Positions 16,342-24,541 of a stretch of DNA of 64,000 bases are shown in pieces. The DNA is from Collinsella aerofaciens (GTDB taxonomy: Bacteria; Actinomycetota; Coriobacteriia; Coriobacteriales; Coriobacteriaceae). Every line of letters starts with the position of its first letter. Positions within the stretch are counted from its first letter, which is position 1. The stretch lies in contig JAPJOH010000005.1 of assembly GCA_030826265.1 (NCBI GenBank), positions 42,216-106,215 of the forward strand. Reading direction: 5' to 3'. A program made the position numbers and the translations under genes. The notes beneath the pieces were generated by a model. That model saw nothing but the letters and a program-made list of their open reading frames with translations. It had not been told where the DNA came from and searched no databases.

Positions 16342-16447
16342 GGTGGGACAAAATAATCAGTAGTGTTTGTCCCAAGTTTGACAGCGCGTTCAAGCTCGTT
16401 GCCGCAGGCAACCCTGGGACAAACACTACTGATTATTTTGTCCCACC
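16342..16447. repeat. Perfect inverted repeat, 33-bp arms with internal GGGACA palindromes
   Basis: 16342-16374 and 16415-16447 are exact reverse complements. Each arm is itself bounded by TGGGACAAA and TTTGTCCCA, so it can also form its own hairpin. The 40-base centre is unremarkable. It sits between mazG and eno, both on the minus strand. Confidence 0.95.
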
Positions 16448-16459
16448 ACCCGGCTGGCC

Positions 16460-17320
16460 TTACTCCTCTGCCTTTGCGGCATCCCAGAGGTCATTGAGGC
16501 CGTGGGTCGAAAGCTCGGCCAGATCCACGTGGGCATCGGCGGCCATCTGCTCCATCGCGGCCCAGCGGCGGCGGAACTTTGCCGTGCTGGCGCGCAGAGC
16601 GCTCTCGGCGTCGATTCCCTCCTTGCGCGCGACGTTGACCAGGGCAAAGAGCAGGTCGCCAAACTCCATCTCGCGCTCGGGCGAGCCGGGAGCCTCGGCC
16701 TCAAACTCGGCACGCTCCTCGGCAACCTCGTCCCACACATCCTGGACCGTCTCCCACTCAAAGCCCACGGCAGCCGCCTTGCGCGACACCTTCTGAGCCT
16801 GCATCAGCGCCGGCAGGTGCGTAGGCACGCCGTCGAGCAGGCCCTCGGGCGCAGCCTCGCCCGCTGCCACGGCCTTGTCCTTGGCAGCCTTCTCGGCAAG
16901 CTTGACCTCGTCCCAGATCTTGAGCACCTCGTCGGAGTTATCGGCATCCGCATCGCCAAACACATGTGGGTGGCGGCGGATGAGCTTGGCGTCGATATCG
17001 CGTGCCACATCGGCCAGCGTAAACTCACCGGCGTCCGCCGCAATCTGCGCATGCAGTACGACCTGCATGAGCACGTCGCCGAGCTCCTCGCGCAGATGCG
17101 CCACGTCGTCCGCCTCAATGCAATCGAGCGCCTCGTAGGCTTCCTCGATCATGTTCTTGCCGATGCTCTGATGCGTCTGTTCGCGATCCCACGGGCAGCC
17201 ATCGGGCTGACGCAGACGCCAGATGGTCTGCACCAGATGCTGCAGCTCGGCCGACGCGTCGACCAGCGTGGACAGATCGCGCGAGCCCTCGGCATTTTGC
17301 TGAGCCATATGCTGCGCCAT
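16460..17320 (-). CDS. mazG: MazG nucleoside triphosphate pyrophosphohydrolase
   Basis: House-cleaning enzyme that hydrolyses (d)NTPs to the monophosphate and PPi, 286 residues. The all-alpha MazG domain appears twice. The first copy has GCPWDREQTHQSIGKNMIEE and HLREELGDVLMQVVLHA with the EExxE...D metal ligands. The second, weaker copy around EVAEERAEFEAE and REMEFGDLLFALVNVARKEG is complete. The ATG at 17320 has GGAGGAG before it, lying inside the end of yfcE, so the two genes are coupled. Confidence 0.93.
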   Translation of the reverse strand: MAQHMAQQNAEGSRDLSTLVDASAELQHLVQTIWRLRQPDGCPWDREQTHQSIGKNMIEEAYEALDCIEADDVAHLREELGDVLMQVVLHAQIAADAGEFTLADVARDIDAKLIRRHPHVFGDADADNSDEVLKIWDEVKLAEKAAKDKAVAAGEAAPEGLLDGVPTHLPALMQAQKVSRKAAAVGFEWETVQDVWDEVAEERAEFEAEAPGSPEREMEFGDLLFALVNVARKEGIDAESALRASTAKFRRRWAAMEQMAADAHVDLAELSTHGLNDLWDAAKAEE

Positions 17321-17322
17321 GG

Positions 17323-17871
17323 CTACTCCTCCTCCATGACCACGTGGCGGAACGCGCCGCCCTCGTAGATGCCGTAGCTGTGCGTACCGTCCTTGGGAAT
17401 GCTCACGCTGCCGGGGTTGAAAAGCCACAGGCCCGGGTGCGCGGCGCTCTCCTCGTTGATCTTGATGTGCGTATGGCCGTAGACGAGCGCGGAGCCCTCG
17501 GGCAGCGCGGGCGCGTGGTCGACGCTGTTGTGCATGCCGGCGCCAAAGACGTGGCCATGCGTCAGGAACAGCTCGCGGCCGGTCTCGTCGAACAGCGTAG
17601 CGTAGTCGGCCATGACGGGAAAGTCGAGGACCATCTGGTCGACCTCAGCGTCGCAGTTGCCGCGCACCGCGATGATGCGGTCGGCCAGGGCGTTGAGCAG
17701 CGGAATCACGCGCTTGGGGGCGTAGTCGCGCGGCAGGTCGTTGCGCGGACCGTGATAGAGCAGGTCGCCCAGCAGGACGATGCGGTCGGGCTGCTCGGAC
17801 TCGATGGCGGCGCAGAGGCGCTCGGTCCAATATGCCGAGCCGTGGATATCGGAGGCGATGAGGTATTTCAT
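17323..17871 (-). CDS. yfcE: YfcE-type phosphodiesterase
   Basis: Manganese-dependent phosphodiesterase of the MJ0936/YfcE group, 182 residues. Motifs in order are ASDIHGSAYW, LLGDLLYHGPRND, VRGNCDAEVD, LTHGHVFG and VYGHTHIK, followed by FNPGSVSIPKDG, all characteristic. The ATG at 17871 follows GGA-rich sequence. It is the first gene of a two-gene unit with mazG. The physiological substrate is unknown; the E. coli protein hydrolyses model phosphodiesters. Confidence 0.93.
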   Translation of the reverse strand: MKYLIASDIHGSAYWTERLCAAIESEQPDRIVLLGDLLYHGPRNDLPRDYAPKRVIPLLNALADRIIAVRGNCDAEVDQMVLDFPVMADYATLFDETGRELFLTHGHVFGAGMHNSVDHAPALPEGSALVYGHTHIKINEESAAHPGLWLFNPGSVSIPKDGTHSYGIYEGGAFRHVVMEEE

Positions 17872-17944
17872 GGGGAGTCCTTTCGGAGTGGGGTTGCTAG
17901 GGGCTGAATACGGGATCTGGCGGATATGGAGCCTATCTACCGTG

Positions 17945-18430
17945 TTACTCGAATCGCAGCGCCGCGCTCTGAGCCGCCTGCATCACGCGTTGGAGCGGCA
18001 CGTCATGTTCGCGGGCAAGACGGGCGCAATTCTCGTACTCGGGAGCCGCGCGCTCGCTGCCGTCGGGCAGGGTAGCCACCTTAACGGATACCTCGCCCCA
18101 AGGCGTTGTCACCTGCTCGAATCGGCGCGGCAGGCAAACGCGTTCCATCACCTGGCGACGAACGGCGTTGGTCGTGGTCTCCAAAAAGATAATCGTCTGT
18201 AGACGCTCGATATCCTCGTGCGAGCAGATCACCTGCAGCTGCCATCCGGGGCGGCCCTTTTTGCAGTAGAGGGACAGCCAGTGCACCTCGCGGGCGCCGG
18301 CCTCGCGCAGGCGGTCAGCGGCGTAGGCGAGCACCTCGGGCGACGCGTCATCGATGTCGCACTCCAGCTTGACGATAGTTTCGGGCGCATCGGTCTCGCG
18401 AGACAGCGGGGATGTGGTATCGCATGGCAT
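17945..18430 (-). CDS. Stand-alone LarC C-terminal domain (LarC2-like)
   Basis: A 161-residue protein matching the C-terminal half of LarC, the CTP-dependent enzyme that inserts nickel into the pincer cofactor of lactate racemase. Recognisable segments are ECDIDDASPEVLAYAADRL, KKGRPGWQLQVIC, IIFLETTTNAVRRQ, TPWGEVSVKVA and PEYENCARLA. The ATG at 18430 follows AAAGGAG; an upstream GTG at 18469 lacks a site. The N-terminal LarC1 part and larB/larE are not in the window. In lactobacilli LarC1 and LarC2 are joined by frameshifting, so a free LarC2 is unusual. It may have its own role. Confidence 0.72.
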   Translation of the reverse strand: MPCDTTSPLSRETDAPETIVKLECDIDDASPEVLAYAADRLREAGAREVHWLSLYCKKGRPGWQLQVICSHEDIERLQTIIFLETTTNAVRRQVMERVCLPRRFEQVTTPWGEVSVKVATLPDGSERAAPEYENCARLAREHDVPLQRVMQAAQSAALRFE

Positions 18431-18577
18431 ACGGTCCGGCTCCTTTCCGCACGGGCTCGTTTTGTTCACTCAAACGCTAGCACATCGCGGGCGGCGTGGG
18501 AGCGGCGTCATGGGATGGGCGGAACTTTTGCCCGTCGCGGACATCGGCGTGCGCCGGGATCGTCCTCGCCCCCATCC

Positions 18578-18642
18578 AAACGTGTACGTCAGCCTCCAAA
18601 CATGTCATTTTTTGTCGGTTTTGGAGGCTGACGTACATGTTT
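18578..18642. repeat. Inverted repeat, 23-bp arms
   Basis: 18578-18600 pairs with 18620-18642 with one mismatch (arm core TACGTCAGCCTCCAAA) around a 19-base T-rich loop. It is in the divergent gap 18431-18770, which otherwise holds only the hisJ leader. Confidence 0.85.
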
Positions 18643-18770
18643 TGAGAGCAAGCGAGGCCGCACCGCGCGCCGCACCGCCTTTCCAATCGATTTCGAGCTC
18701 CGGCGTGCGCGGCGTGTTGAGAGCTGCGCCATTACAATGAAGCGGATTCGCCAAATGCAAAGGAGTCGCC

Positions 18771-19682
18771 ATGCCCGCCTGCCCGCTGGTCGATTGCCAC
18801 ACCCATACTTCGTTTTCGGACGGCCATGCCACGTTTGAGGACAACGTCCACGCTGCTGCCGCCGCCGGCTGCCGCGTCATGGTCTCGACCGATCACCTCA
18901 CCCTGCCCGCCAGCATCGACGCCAACTGCGAAGTGCAGGTTGTCGAGGGCGACCTGACGGCGCATCGTCTGGCCTTTGAGGACGCCCGCAAACTCGCCGC
19001 GCAGATTGCGCCGGAGCTCGAGCTTATCTATGGCTTTGAATGCGACTGGTACAAAGGTTGCGAGCCTTTGGTTGAGCGCTGGTCCGCGGGTGCCATAGTG
19101 CGCTTGGGCAGCGTGCATTGGATTGGCAACCCAGGCGATATCATGGCCGGCGCCGCGGGCACGGCGGGAACGGAAAACGTTGCTCGTCCCGATACGCCCG
19201 ATTCGCGCTGCGGCTGGATCGACGACGACACCAACCTGCATGTTTGGGAAAGCCTGGGCGTGCGCGGTGTGTGGGAGCGCTATGTCGATGACTGGTGCCG
19301 CGCCTGCGAGAGCCCGCTTAACTTTGATGTGATGGCCCACCCCGACCTGGTCATGCGCTTTTCGAAGGAAGGCTTTGCGCCCGATTTTGACCCGGCGCCG
19401 TTTTGGGAGCAGATGGCCGAATGTGCCCACGATACGGGTCACCGTGTCGAAGTCTCGACCGCCGCGCCGCGCAAGGGCCTCGACGACTATTACCCCTCGA
19501 CGGGACTGTTGCGTTGCTTTGCCCATGCCGAGGTACCCATCACCTTTGGCTCGGACGCGCACCGCGCCTGCGATATCTGCTGGAACATCCGCGAGGCCCA
19601 GGCGCACGCCTACGACTGTGGCTACCGAACCTTCGACATCCCTCACGCCACCGGAGAATGGGAGTCCACGTCCCTCGCCTAA
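18771..19682 (+). CDS. hisJ: PHP-domain histidinol-phosphatase (HisJ/HisK type)
   Basis: Probable histidinol-phosphate phosphatase, the step before HisD, 303 residues. The PHP metal-binding motifs are visible: LVDCHTHTSFSDGH at the N-terminus, MVSTDHLTLP, GFECDW, SVHWIG, FDVMAHPDLVMRFS and FGSDAHRACDICWN. AAAGGAG precedes the ATG. It converges on the his operon and completes the pathway in one locus, which supports the assignment over other PHP phosphoesterases. The stop codon lies at the edge of a shared inverted motif. Confidence 0.85.
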   Translation: MPACPLVDCHTHTSFSDGHATFEDNVHAAAAAGCRVMVSTDHLTLPASIDANCEVQVVEGDLTAHRLAFEDARKLAAQIAPELELIYGFECDWYKGCEPLVERWSAGAIVRLGSVHWIGNPGDIMAGAAGTAGTENVARPDTPDSRCGWIDDDTNLHVWESLGVRGVWERYVDDWCRACESPLNFDVMAHPDLVMRFSKEGFAPDFDPAPFWEQMAECAHDTGHRVEVSTAAPRKGLDDYYPSTGLLRCFAHAEVPITFGSDAHRACDICWNIREAQAHAYDCGYRTFDIPHATGEWESTSLA

Positions 19683-19714
19683 CTAGTCATTGGGGACGCT
19701 CTTAAACGACTAGT
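19682..19714. repeat. CTAGTC...GACTAG inverted motif between hisJ and hisE
   Basis: ACTAGTCATT, 13 bases with GGGGACG, then AACGACTAGT. It bridges the last bases of the convergent hisJ and hisE genes and matches the motif at about 1348-1380 nearly base for base. Confidence 0.8.
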
Positions 19715-20027
19715 GGCGGCGGGCGTTGAGTTCGCCGGCCAGCTCGTCGAGGGTGATGCCGTAGCGCTCGAGCGTCACGAGCAAGTGGTAGACCAGGTCG
19801 CCGGCCTCATAGCGAATGTGGTCATGGTCGTTATCCTTGCAGGCCATGATCACCTCGCTCGCCTCCTCGGCAAGCTTCTTGAGCAGCTCATCCTCGACGT
19901 CGGTCAACAGACGCGCGGTATAGCTCTCCTGCGGCGACGCGTCGCGACGGCCATGAATCACCTCGGCCAGCCCCGTCAGCGTCTCACCGATATTTCCATC
20001 CTGAACATTTGCGGTGCGCACACCCAT
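19710..20027 (-). CDS. hisE: Phosphoribosyl-ATP diphosphatase
   Basis: HisE hydrolyses phosphoribosyl-ATP to phosphoribosyl-AMP, the second step of histidine synthesis. The protein has 105 residues and the MazG-like helical fold with EEASEVIMACKDND and RYEAGDLVYHLLVTLE, which carry the acidic metal ligands. AAAGGATTGAACC precedes the ATG. It is the last gene of the his operon, 46 bases after hisI. hisI and hisE are separate here, unlike the enterobacterial HisIE fusion. Confidence 0.95.
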   Translation of the reverse strand: MGVRTANVQDGNIGETLTGLAEVIHGRRDASPQESYTARLLTDVEDELLKKLAEEASEVIMACKDNDHDHIRYEAGDLVYHLLVTLERYGITLDELAGELNARRH

Positions 20028-20073
20028 GGTTCAATCCTTTCTGGTTGGCCAAGCGCCTGGTCGAGCGCCCGCC

Positions 20074-20403
20074 CTACGCGAGTTTTTTAAAGAAGCAGGT
20101 ACGGTTGCCGGTATGGCAGGCCGGACCCGGCGAGTCGACCTTGACCAGCAGCGTATCGCTATCGCAGTCGGCCCAGAGCTCCTTGACCTCTTGCATATTG
20201 CCGCTCGTCGCGCCCTTGTTCCAGAGCTCCTGACGGCTGCGGCTCCAAAACCACGTGGTACCGGTCTTGAGCGTCAGCCCCACCGACTCCTCGTTCATCC
20301 AAGCAACCATAAGCACCTCGCCGGTGTCATACTGCTGAACCACACAAGGAATCAACCCACGGGCGTCGTATTTCAGCTCGGTAGCATTTACCACCTCAGT
20401 CAT
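20074..20403 (-). CDS. hisI: Phosphoribosyl-AMP cyclohydrolase
   Basis: HisI opens the purine ring of phosphoribosyl-AMP, a zinc-dependent reaction. From the second of two adjacent ATGs (20403, better spaced from GGGAGG) it has 109 residues. Family motifs include LMVAWMNEESV, WSRSRQELWNKGATSGN and the metal-binding ADCDSDTLLVKV, with a further cysteine in GPACHTGNRTCF. It lies 148 bases after hisF, the largest gap within the distal operon, and that gap holds an inverted repeat. Confidence 0.95.
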   Translation of the reverse strand: MTEVVNATELKYDARGLIPCVVQQYDTGEVLMVAWMNEESVGLTLKTGTTWFWSRSRQELWNKGATSGNMQEVKELWADCDSDTLLVKVDSPGPACHTGNRTCFFKKLA

Positions 20404-20452
20404 CATTCCTCCCAAGTAATTACCGTGAACATCGCAGGTCGGCGAGGCTTGC

Positions 20453-20538
20453 CCAGGTGCCGCAGGTTGCCGCGAAAGAGGAGCGACGCGTACTTTGGTA
20501 CGCGAGCGACGGTTTGAACGGCAAGATGCGGTGCCTGG
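20453..20538. repeat. Inverted repeat inside the his operon (hisF-hisI gap)
   Basis: 20453-20472 pairs with 20519-20538 with three mismatches, around an inner perfect hairpin GCGTAC-TTTG-GTACGC-like (about 20487-20504). It may protect or partially terminate the his message between hisF and hisI. Confidence 0.7.
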
Positions 20539-20563
20539 ACAAGCCGCAGCGAAGCCCGCAGCA

Positions 20564-21346
20564 TTAGAAGTCCAACCTCACAGGAATACCTTGACTGGCC
20601 ATATACTCCTTCACCTGGCGAATGCTGAACGTCCCAAAGTGAAAGACGCTCGCCGCCAGCACGGCATCGGCCTCGCCCTCGATCACGCCCTCGGCAAAAT
20701 GCTCGAGCGTACCCACGCCGCCGCTCGCGATGACGGGAATCGGCACCGCGCGCGCCACGGCGCGAGTGAGCGCCAAATCAAAACCAGCCTTGGTACCGTC
20801 GCGATCCATGCTGGTCAGCAAGATCTCGCCGGCGCCGCGACGAGCCGCTTCCTCGGCCCACGCCACCGCGTCGATACCCGTGGCGTTGCGGCCGCCCGCC
20901 GTGAAGACCTCCCACTTGTCGGCACCCGGCTCGCCGGGCAGGCCCACACGCTTGGCATCAATCGCCACGACCACGGCCTGGCTGCCAAACGCCGCGGCAG
21001 CCTGGCTAATCAACGACGGGTCGCGCACTGCCGCCGAGTTGAGCGACACCTTGTCGGCACCGGCGGCAACCATGGTGCGCATGCCCGCCAGGTCACGAAA
21101 TCCGCCGCCCACGGTATAGGGAATGGCCAGCTCCTCGGCCGCATGCGCCGCCATCTCGATGGTCGTCGCGCGGTTATCGCTCGTGGCGGTAATGTCCAGG
21201 AAGACGACCTCGTCCGCGCCCTCGCAGTCGTAGGCGCGCGCCAACTCCACCGGATCGCCCGCATCGCGCAAGCTCACAAAGTTGACGCCCTTGACCACAC
21301 GGCCGTCCTTGACGTCCAGACAGGGAATCACGCGTTTGGTAAGCAT
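20564..21346 (-). CDS. hisF: Imidazole glycerol phosphate synthase cyclase subunit
   Basis: HisF uses ammonia from HisH to form imidazole glycerol phosphate and AICAR. It is a TIM barrel of 260 residues starting LTKRVIPCLDVKDGRVVKG, with the first catalytic Asp in CLDVKDG. The second lies in LLTSMDRDGTKAGFD. The phosphate loops IPYTVGGGFRD and IPVIASGGVGTLEHF are present. It starts three bases after the hisA stop, so translation is coupled. Confidence 0.97.
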   Translation of the reverse strand: MLTKRVIPCLDVKDGRVVKGVNFVSLRDAGDPVELARAYDCEGADEVVFLDITATSDNRATTIEMAAHAAEELAIPYTVGGGFRDLAGMRTMVAAGADKVSLNSAAVRDPSLISQAAAAFGSQAVVVAIDAKRVGLPGEPGADKWEVFTAGGRNATGIDAVAWAEEAARRGAGEILLTSMDRDGTKAGFDLALTRAVARAVPIPVIASGGVGTLEHFAEGVIEGEADAVLAASVFHFGTFSIRQVKEYMASQGIPVRLDF

Positions 21347-21349
21347 GGG

Positions 21350-22093
21350 CTACTCCTCCCCTCGGGCGGCGGCCAGTGCCTGGGCCAGCGTAAAGTTGCC
21401 CTCGTAGAGCGCACGGCCGGTAATGGCACCCTCGATGGCATCCTCACCCACCGCAGCCAGCGCGCGAATGTCATCGAGCGTAGAGATGCCGCCCGAAGCC
21501 ACGACAGGAAAGCCCGCGACCTTGGCAACATGGCGATACGCCGCCACATCGATGCCCGTCTGCATGCCATCGCGCGCGATGTCGGTATACACCAGATGCT
21601 TAAAGCCCAGCTCGGTGAGCTGTGCCACGGCATCGTCGAGTGCCACGCCCGCGCCGTCGCGCCAGCCGTTCACCTTGACCTGGCCGTCGCGCGCGGCGAT
21701 GTCGGCCACGAGCAGCTCGCCAAAGCCTTGGGCCGCCACCTCGGCAAAACCCGGCTCGGTCACGAGCACCGTGCCCAGTGCGATGCGACGCGCGCCGTAG
21801 CCGGCCAGCTCGTCGATGCGTGCAAGCGAGCGAACGCCGCCGCCCACGTCCACAGACAGACCGTCGATGCCGCAGATGCCCTTAATCGCCGCCGAGTTGG
21901 CAGCACACGTGTCCTCGTCCTCGCCAAAGGCAGCAGACAGGTCGACGACGTGCACCCAGCTCGCACCCTGCTCGGCGAACGAGCGGGCGACTGCCACGGG
22001 GTCGTCGGAATATACCTTGCAGCGGCTCCGGTCGCCGCGCTCCAGGCGCACGACCTTGCCGCCGATCAGATCGATTGCGGGAAACAGAATCAT
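21350..22093 (-). CDS. hisA: ProFAR isomerase
   Basis: HisA isomerises ProFAR to PRFAR. It is a TIM barrel of 247 residues homologous to HisF. It begins ILFPAIDLIGGKVVRLERGD with the first catalytic Asp. HLVYTDIARDGMQTGID holds the second, and VDVGGGVRSL and VVASGGISTLDD give the phosphate loops. Its start overlaps the hisH stop by four bases. In some actinobacteria this gene is the bifunctional PriA; that cannot be decided here, but no trpF was seen in the window. Confidence 0.95.
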   Translation of the reverse strand: MILFPAIDLIGGKVVRLERGDRSRCKVYSDDPVAVARSFAEQGASWVHVVDLSAAFGEDEDTCAANSAAIKGICGIDGLSVDVGGGVRSLARIDELAGYGARRIALGTVLVTEPGFAEVAAQGFGELLVADIAARDGQVKVNGWRDGAGVALDDAVAQLTELGFKHLVYTDIARDGMQTGIDVAAYRHVAKVAGFPVVASGGISTLDDIRALAAVGEDAIEGAITGRALYEGNFTLAQALAAARGEE

Positions 22094-22791
22094 CGGCCGG
22101 CCCCCTCGACGATGCTCACGAAGTTCTTAAGGATGCGCTGACCCAGCGCGGAGGATTTCTCGGGATGGAACTGGCAGCCCCACACGTTGCCGTGGCGCAC
22201 GATGCACGGGAAGCTCCGCGTATAGTGCGTGCACGCCAGCACATCGGCGGCATCGGCATCGTCGGCCACCGCGTAGCTGTGGGTGAAGTACATGTTGGCA
22301 CCCTCGGCAAAACCGGCAAGCAGCGGATCGGCCGCACCGACGGGCGTCATGTGTACCTGGTCCCAGCCCACGTGCGGCACCTTCAGGCGACTCGATTCCA
22401 AGCGCGTGCACGAGCCACGCATAATACCCAGGCCATCGACCCAGGGACCGCCAGCCTGCTCGGTGGTGTTGCCATCGGCAACCGCGCCCTCGTCCGCAGG
22501 CACGCCCTCGTTGCCGCGCTCAAAAAATAGCTGAAGGCCCAGACAGATACCGAGCAGCGGAGTTCCGGCGGCGACGGCATCGAGCACCGCGTCCGCCTCG
22601 CCGCTCTGGCGCATAAAGGCGATCGCGTCATAGAACGCGCCCACGCCCGGGATGACCAGGCCGTCGGCATTGCGGATCTGCTCCGGATCGTCCGACGTGC
22701 AGGCGACGGCACCGGCGCGCGCAAGCCCGCGCGCAACGCTCGACAAGTTGCCCTTGTGGTAGTCAACCACCACGATCTTCGGTTCGCCCAC
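22090..22791 (-). CDS. hisH: Imidazole glycerol phosphate synthase glutaminase subunit
   Basis: HisH is the class I glutamine amidotransferase that feeds ammonia to HisF. Family motifs are KIVVVDYHKGNL at the start, VIPGVGAFYDAI, the nucleophile Cys in GICLGLQLFFERG, and the His-Glu pair in CQFHPEKSS. I place the start at the GTG at 22791, since GGGAGGG lies just before it and little precedes the first strand; an ATG eight codons upstream (22815) is an alternative. At about 233 residues it is slightly long because of an insertion around GNTTEQAGGPWVDG. Confidence 0.95.
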   Translation of the reverse strand: MGEPKIVVVDYHKGNLSSVARGLARAGAVACTSDDPEQIRNADGLVIPGVGAFYDAIAFMRQSGEADAVLDAVAAGTPLLGICLGLQLFFERGNEGVPADEGAVADGNTTEQAGGPWVDGLGIMRGSCTRLESSRLKVPHVGWDQVHMTPVGAADPLLAGFAEGANMYFTHSYAVADDADAADVLACTHYTRSFPCIVRHGNVWGCQFHPEKSSALGQRILKNFVSIVEGAGR

Positions 22792-22836
22792 GCGACCCTC
22801 CCTTTTCCCATTCAAAACCTGTCCCTTTTTGGCAGG

Positions 22837-23424
22837 TTACAGCGAGCCCTTGGTGCTGGGGATGCCCTGCACGCGGGGATCGAGCTCGCAGGCGTGGCGC
22901 ATCGTGCGACCTACGGCCTTAAAGGCGGCCTCGATAATGTGATGCGAGTTACCGCCCGCCAGCTCGCGCACGTGCAGCGTAAGTTTGGCATCGCGCGCAA
23001 AGGCGTAGAAGAACTCAACGGCCAGCTCGGTATCGAAGCTGCCCACGCGCTCAGTCGGCACGGGCAGCTCGCAGTAGGCCTGCCCGCGGCCCGAAATATC
23101 AACAGCAGCCATCACGAGCGTCTCGTCCATGGCAATCGCCGCGTCGGCAAAGCGTGTAATGCCCGCCTTGTCGCCCAACGCTTGGCAAAACGCCTCGCCC
23201 AGCACGATGCCCGTGTCCTCGACGGTGTGATGCGCATCGACCTCGACGTCGCCCACCGCGTGCACCGTCAGATCGAACAGACCATGGCGGCCAAAAGCGT
23301 TGAGCATGTGGTCGAAAAACGGCACGCCGGTCGAGATATCGCACACGCCGCTTCCGTCCAGGTCGAGCTTTACGACAATGTCGGTCTCGCCCGTCTTGCG
23401 GGTTACCTCAGCATAGCGGTCCAT
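22837..23424 (-). CDS. hisB: Imidazoleglycerol-phosphate dehydratase
   Basis: Monofunctional HisB dehydratase of 195 residues, which makes imidazole acetol phosphate. The duplicated manganese-binding motifs are seen as FFDHMLNAFGRHGLFDL with VDAHHTVEDTGIVLGEAF, and SHHIIEAAFKAVGRTMRHA near the C-terminus. It lacks the histidinol-phosphatase domain found in enterobacteria, consistent with the PHP phosphatase nearby. Its ATG is directly adjacent to the hisC stop. Confidence 0.97.
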   Translation of the reverse strand: MDRYAEVTRKTGETDIVVKLDLDGSGVCDISTGVPFFDHMLNAFGRHGLFDLTVHAVGDVEVDAHHTVEDTGIVLGEAFCQALGDKAGITRFADAAIAMDETLVMAAVDISGRGQAYCELPVPTERVGSFDTELAVEFFYAFARDAKLTLHVRELAGGNSHHIIEAAFKAVGRTMRHACELDPRVQGIPSTKGSL

Positions 23425-24540
23425 CTACATCTCCTCCTTCACCAGCGCGGCAAACGCAGCCAGCACCTCGTCGTTTTCCTGCGGGGTACCCACGGTAATG
23501 CGTAGGCAGTCCGCGAGCCCCGGCACGTAGCTAAAGTCGCGCACCAAAATTGAATACTCGTCGCGCAGGCGCTCGCGCAGGCGCGTGGCATGCGGCGTGC
23601 GCACGAGCACAAAATTCGCTGCGCTCGGCCATGCCTCCACGGGCAGGCCCCCGGTAGCCATTGCGTGCAGGGCACACAGCTCGCGCTCGCGCTCGGATGC
23701 AACCTGTGCCACCACGGGCGCGTACGCATCGCGGGCACGCACGCAGGCAAGCGCGGCGGCTTGGCTCAACACGTTGACCGAATAGATCTGGCGAATCGCC
23801 GCGAACACGTCGATGACCTCGGGCGCCGCGATCACATAGCCCAGACGCGTGCCGGCGGCGCCGAACGCCTTGGACAGCGTATGCAGAATCACCAGGTTGG
23901 GATGCTCGGCGATAAGCCCCTGCGCCGTGGTAGCCGCGCCAAACGAATCGTCCGCAAACTCAACGTAGGCCTCGTCGACCATGACCATGCCGGGGCACGC
24001 ATCGCACAGGGCCGCGACAAAGTCGAGCGGCGCCACGTCACCCGTGGGATTGTTGGGCGAGGTCACGATCGCCAGATCGCACTCGGGAGCCGCCGCAAGC
24101 ACCGCCGCATGGTCGAGCTCAAAGGTCACCGGGTCGCGCCACACGTCGCGCACCTCGGTCTGGCACAGCGACGCAAAGAACGCGTACTCGCTAAAGCACG
24201 GCGGACAGTTGAGCAGGGTCCGTCCCGCGCCGCCAAACGCCAGCAGGTAGTTATAGAGCAGCTCGTCGCCGCCGTTCCCCACGCAGACATTCTCGCGAGC
24301 CACGCCATGCCAAGCGGCAAGCTCGTCGCGCAGGTCGTTGGACATGGGATCGGGGTAGCGGTTGAGCGGCGTGGCAGCCAGGGCCGCGTCGACCGCCTTG
24401 CGCACGCCGGCCGGCACGGGATAGGTGTTCTCGTTGGCCGAAAGGTTGATGCGCGTGGGCGTAAAGTTGGGATCATAGGGCTCGATGCCGGCCAGGTAGG
24501 GCTGGACGAGCTCCTTCATGCGCGGCGTCAGCTCGGCCAT
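23425..24540 (-). CDS. hisC: Histidinol-phosphate aminotransferase
   Basis: PLP-dependent fold type I aminotransferase of 371 residues that makes L-histidinol phosphate. The substrate and cofactor motifs are INLSANENTYPVPAGVR, VGNGGDELLYNYLLAF and IVTSPNNPTGDVAPL. VMVDEAYVEFADDSF and the PLP lysine in LHTLSKAFGAAGTRLGY complete the set. It is separated from hisD by one base, so the operon is tightly coupled here. Confidence 0.97.
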   Translation of the reverse strand: MAELTPRMKELVQPYLAGIEPYDPNFTPTRINLSANENTYPVPAGVRKAVDAALAATPLNRYPDPMSNDLRDELAAWHGVARENVCVGNGGDELLYNYLLAFGGAGRTLLNCPPCFSEYAFFASLCQTEVRDVWRDPVTFELDHAAVLAAAPECDLAIVTSPNNPTGDVAPLDFVAALCDACPGMVMVDEAYVEFADDSFGAATTAQGLIAEHPNLVILHTLSKAFGAAGTRLGYVIAAPEVIDVFAAIRQIYSVNVLSQAAALACVRARDAYAPVVAQVASERERELCALHAMATGGLPVEAWPSAANFVLVRTPHATRLRERLRDEYSILVRDFSYVPGLADCLRITVGTPQENDEVLAAFAALVKEEM

Positions 24541-24541
24541 G

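Noticed and set aside
20495..22141. 548-codon open frame on the plus strand
   Set aside because: Antisense to hisF and hisA, which are certain. It is a composition artefact.
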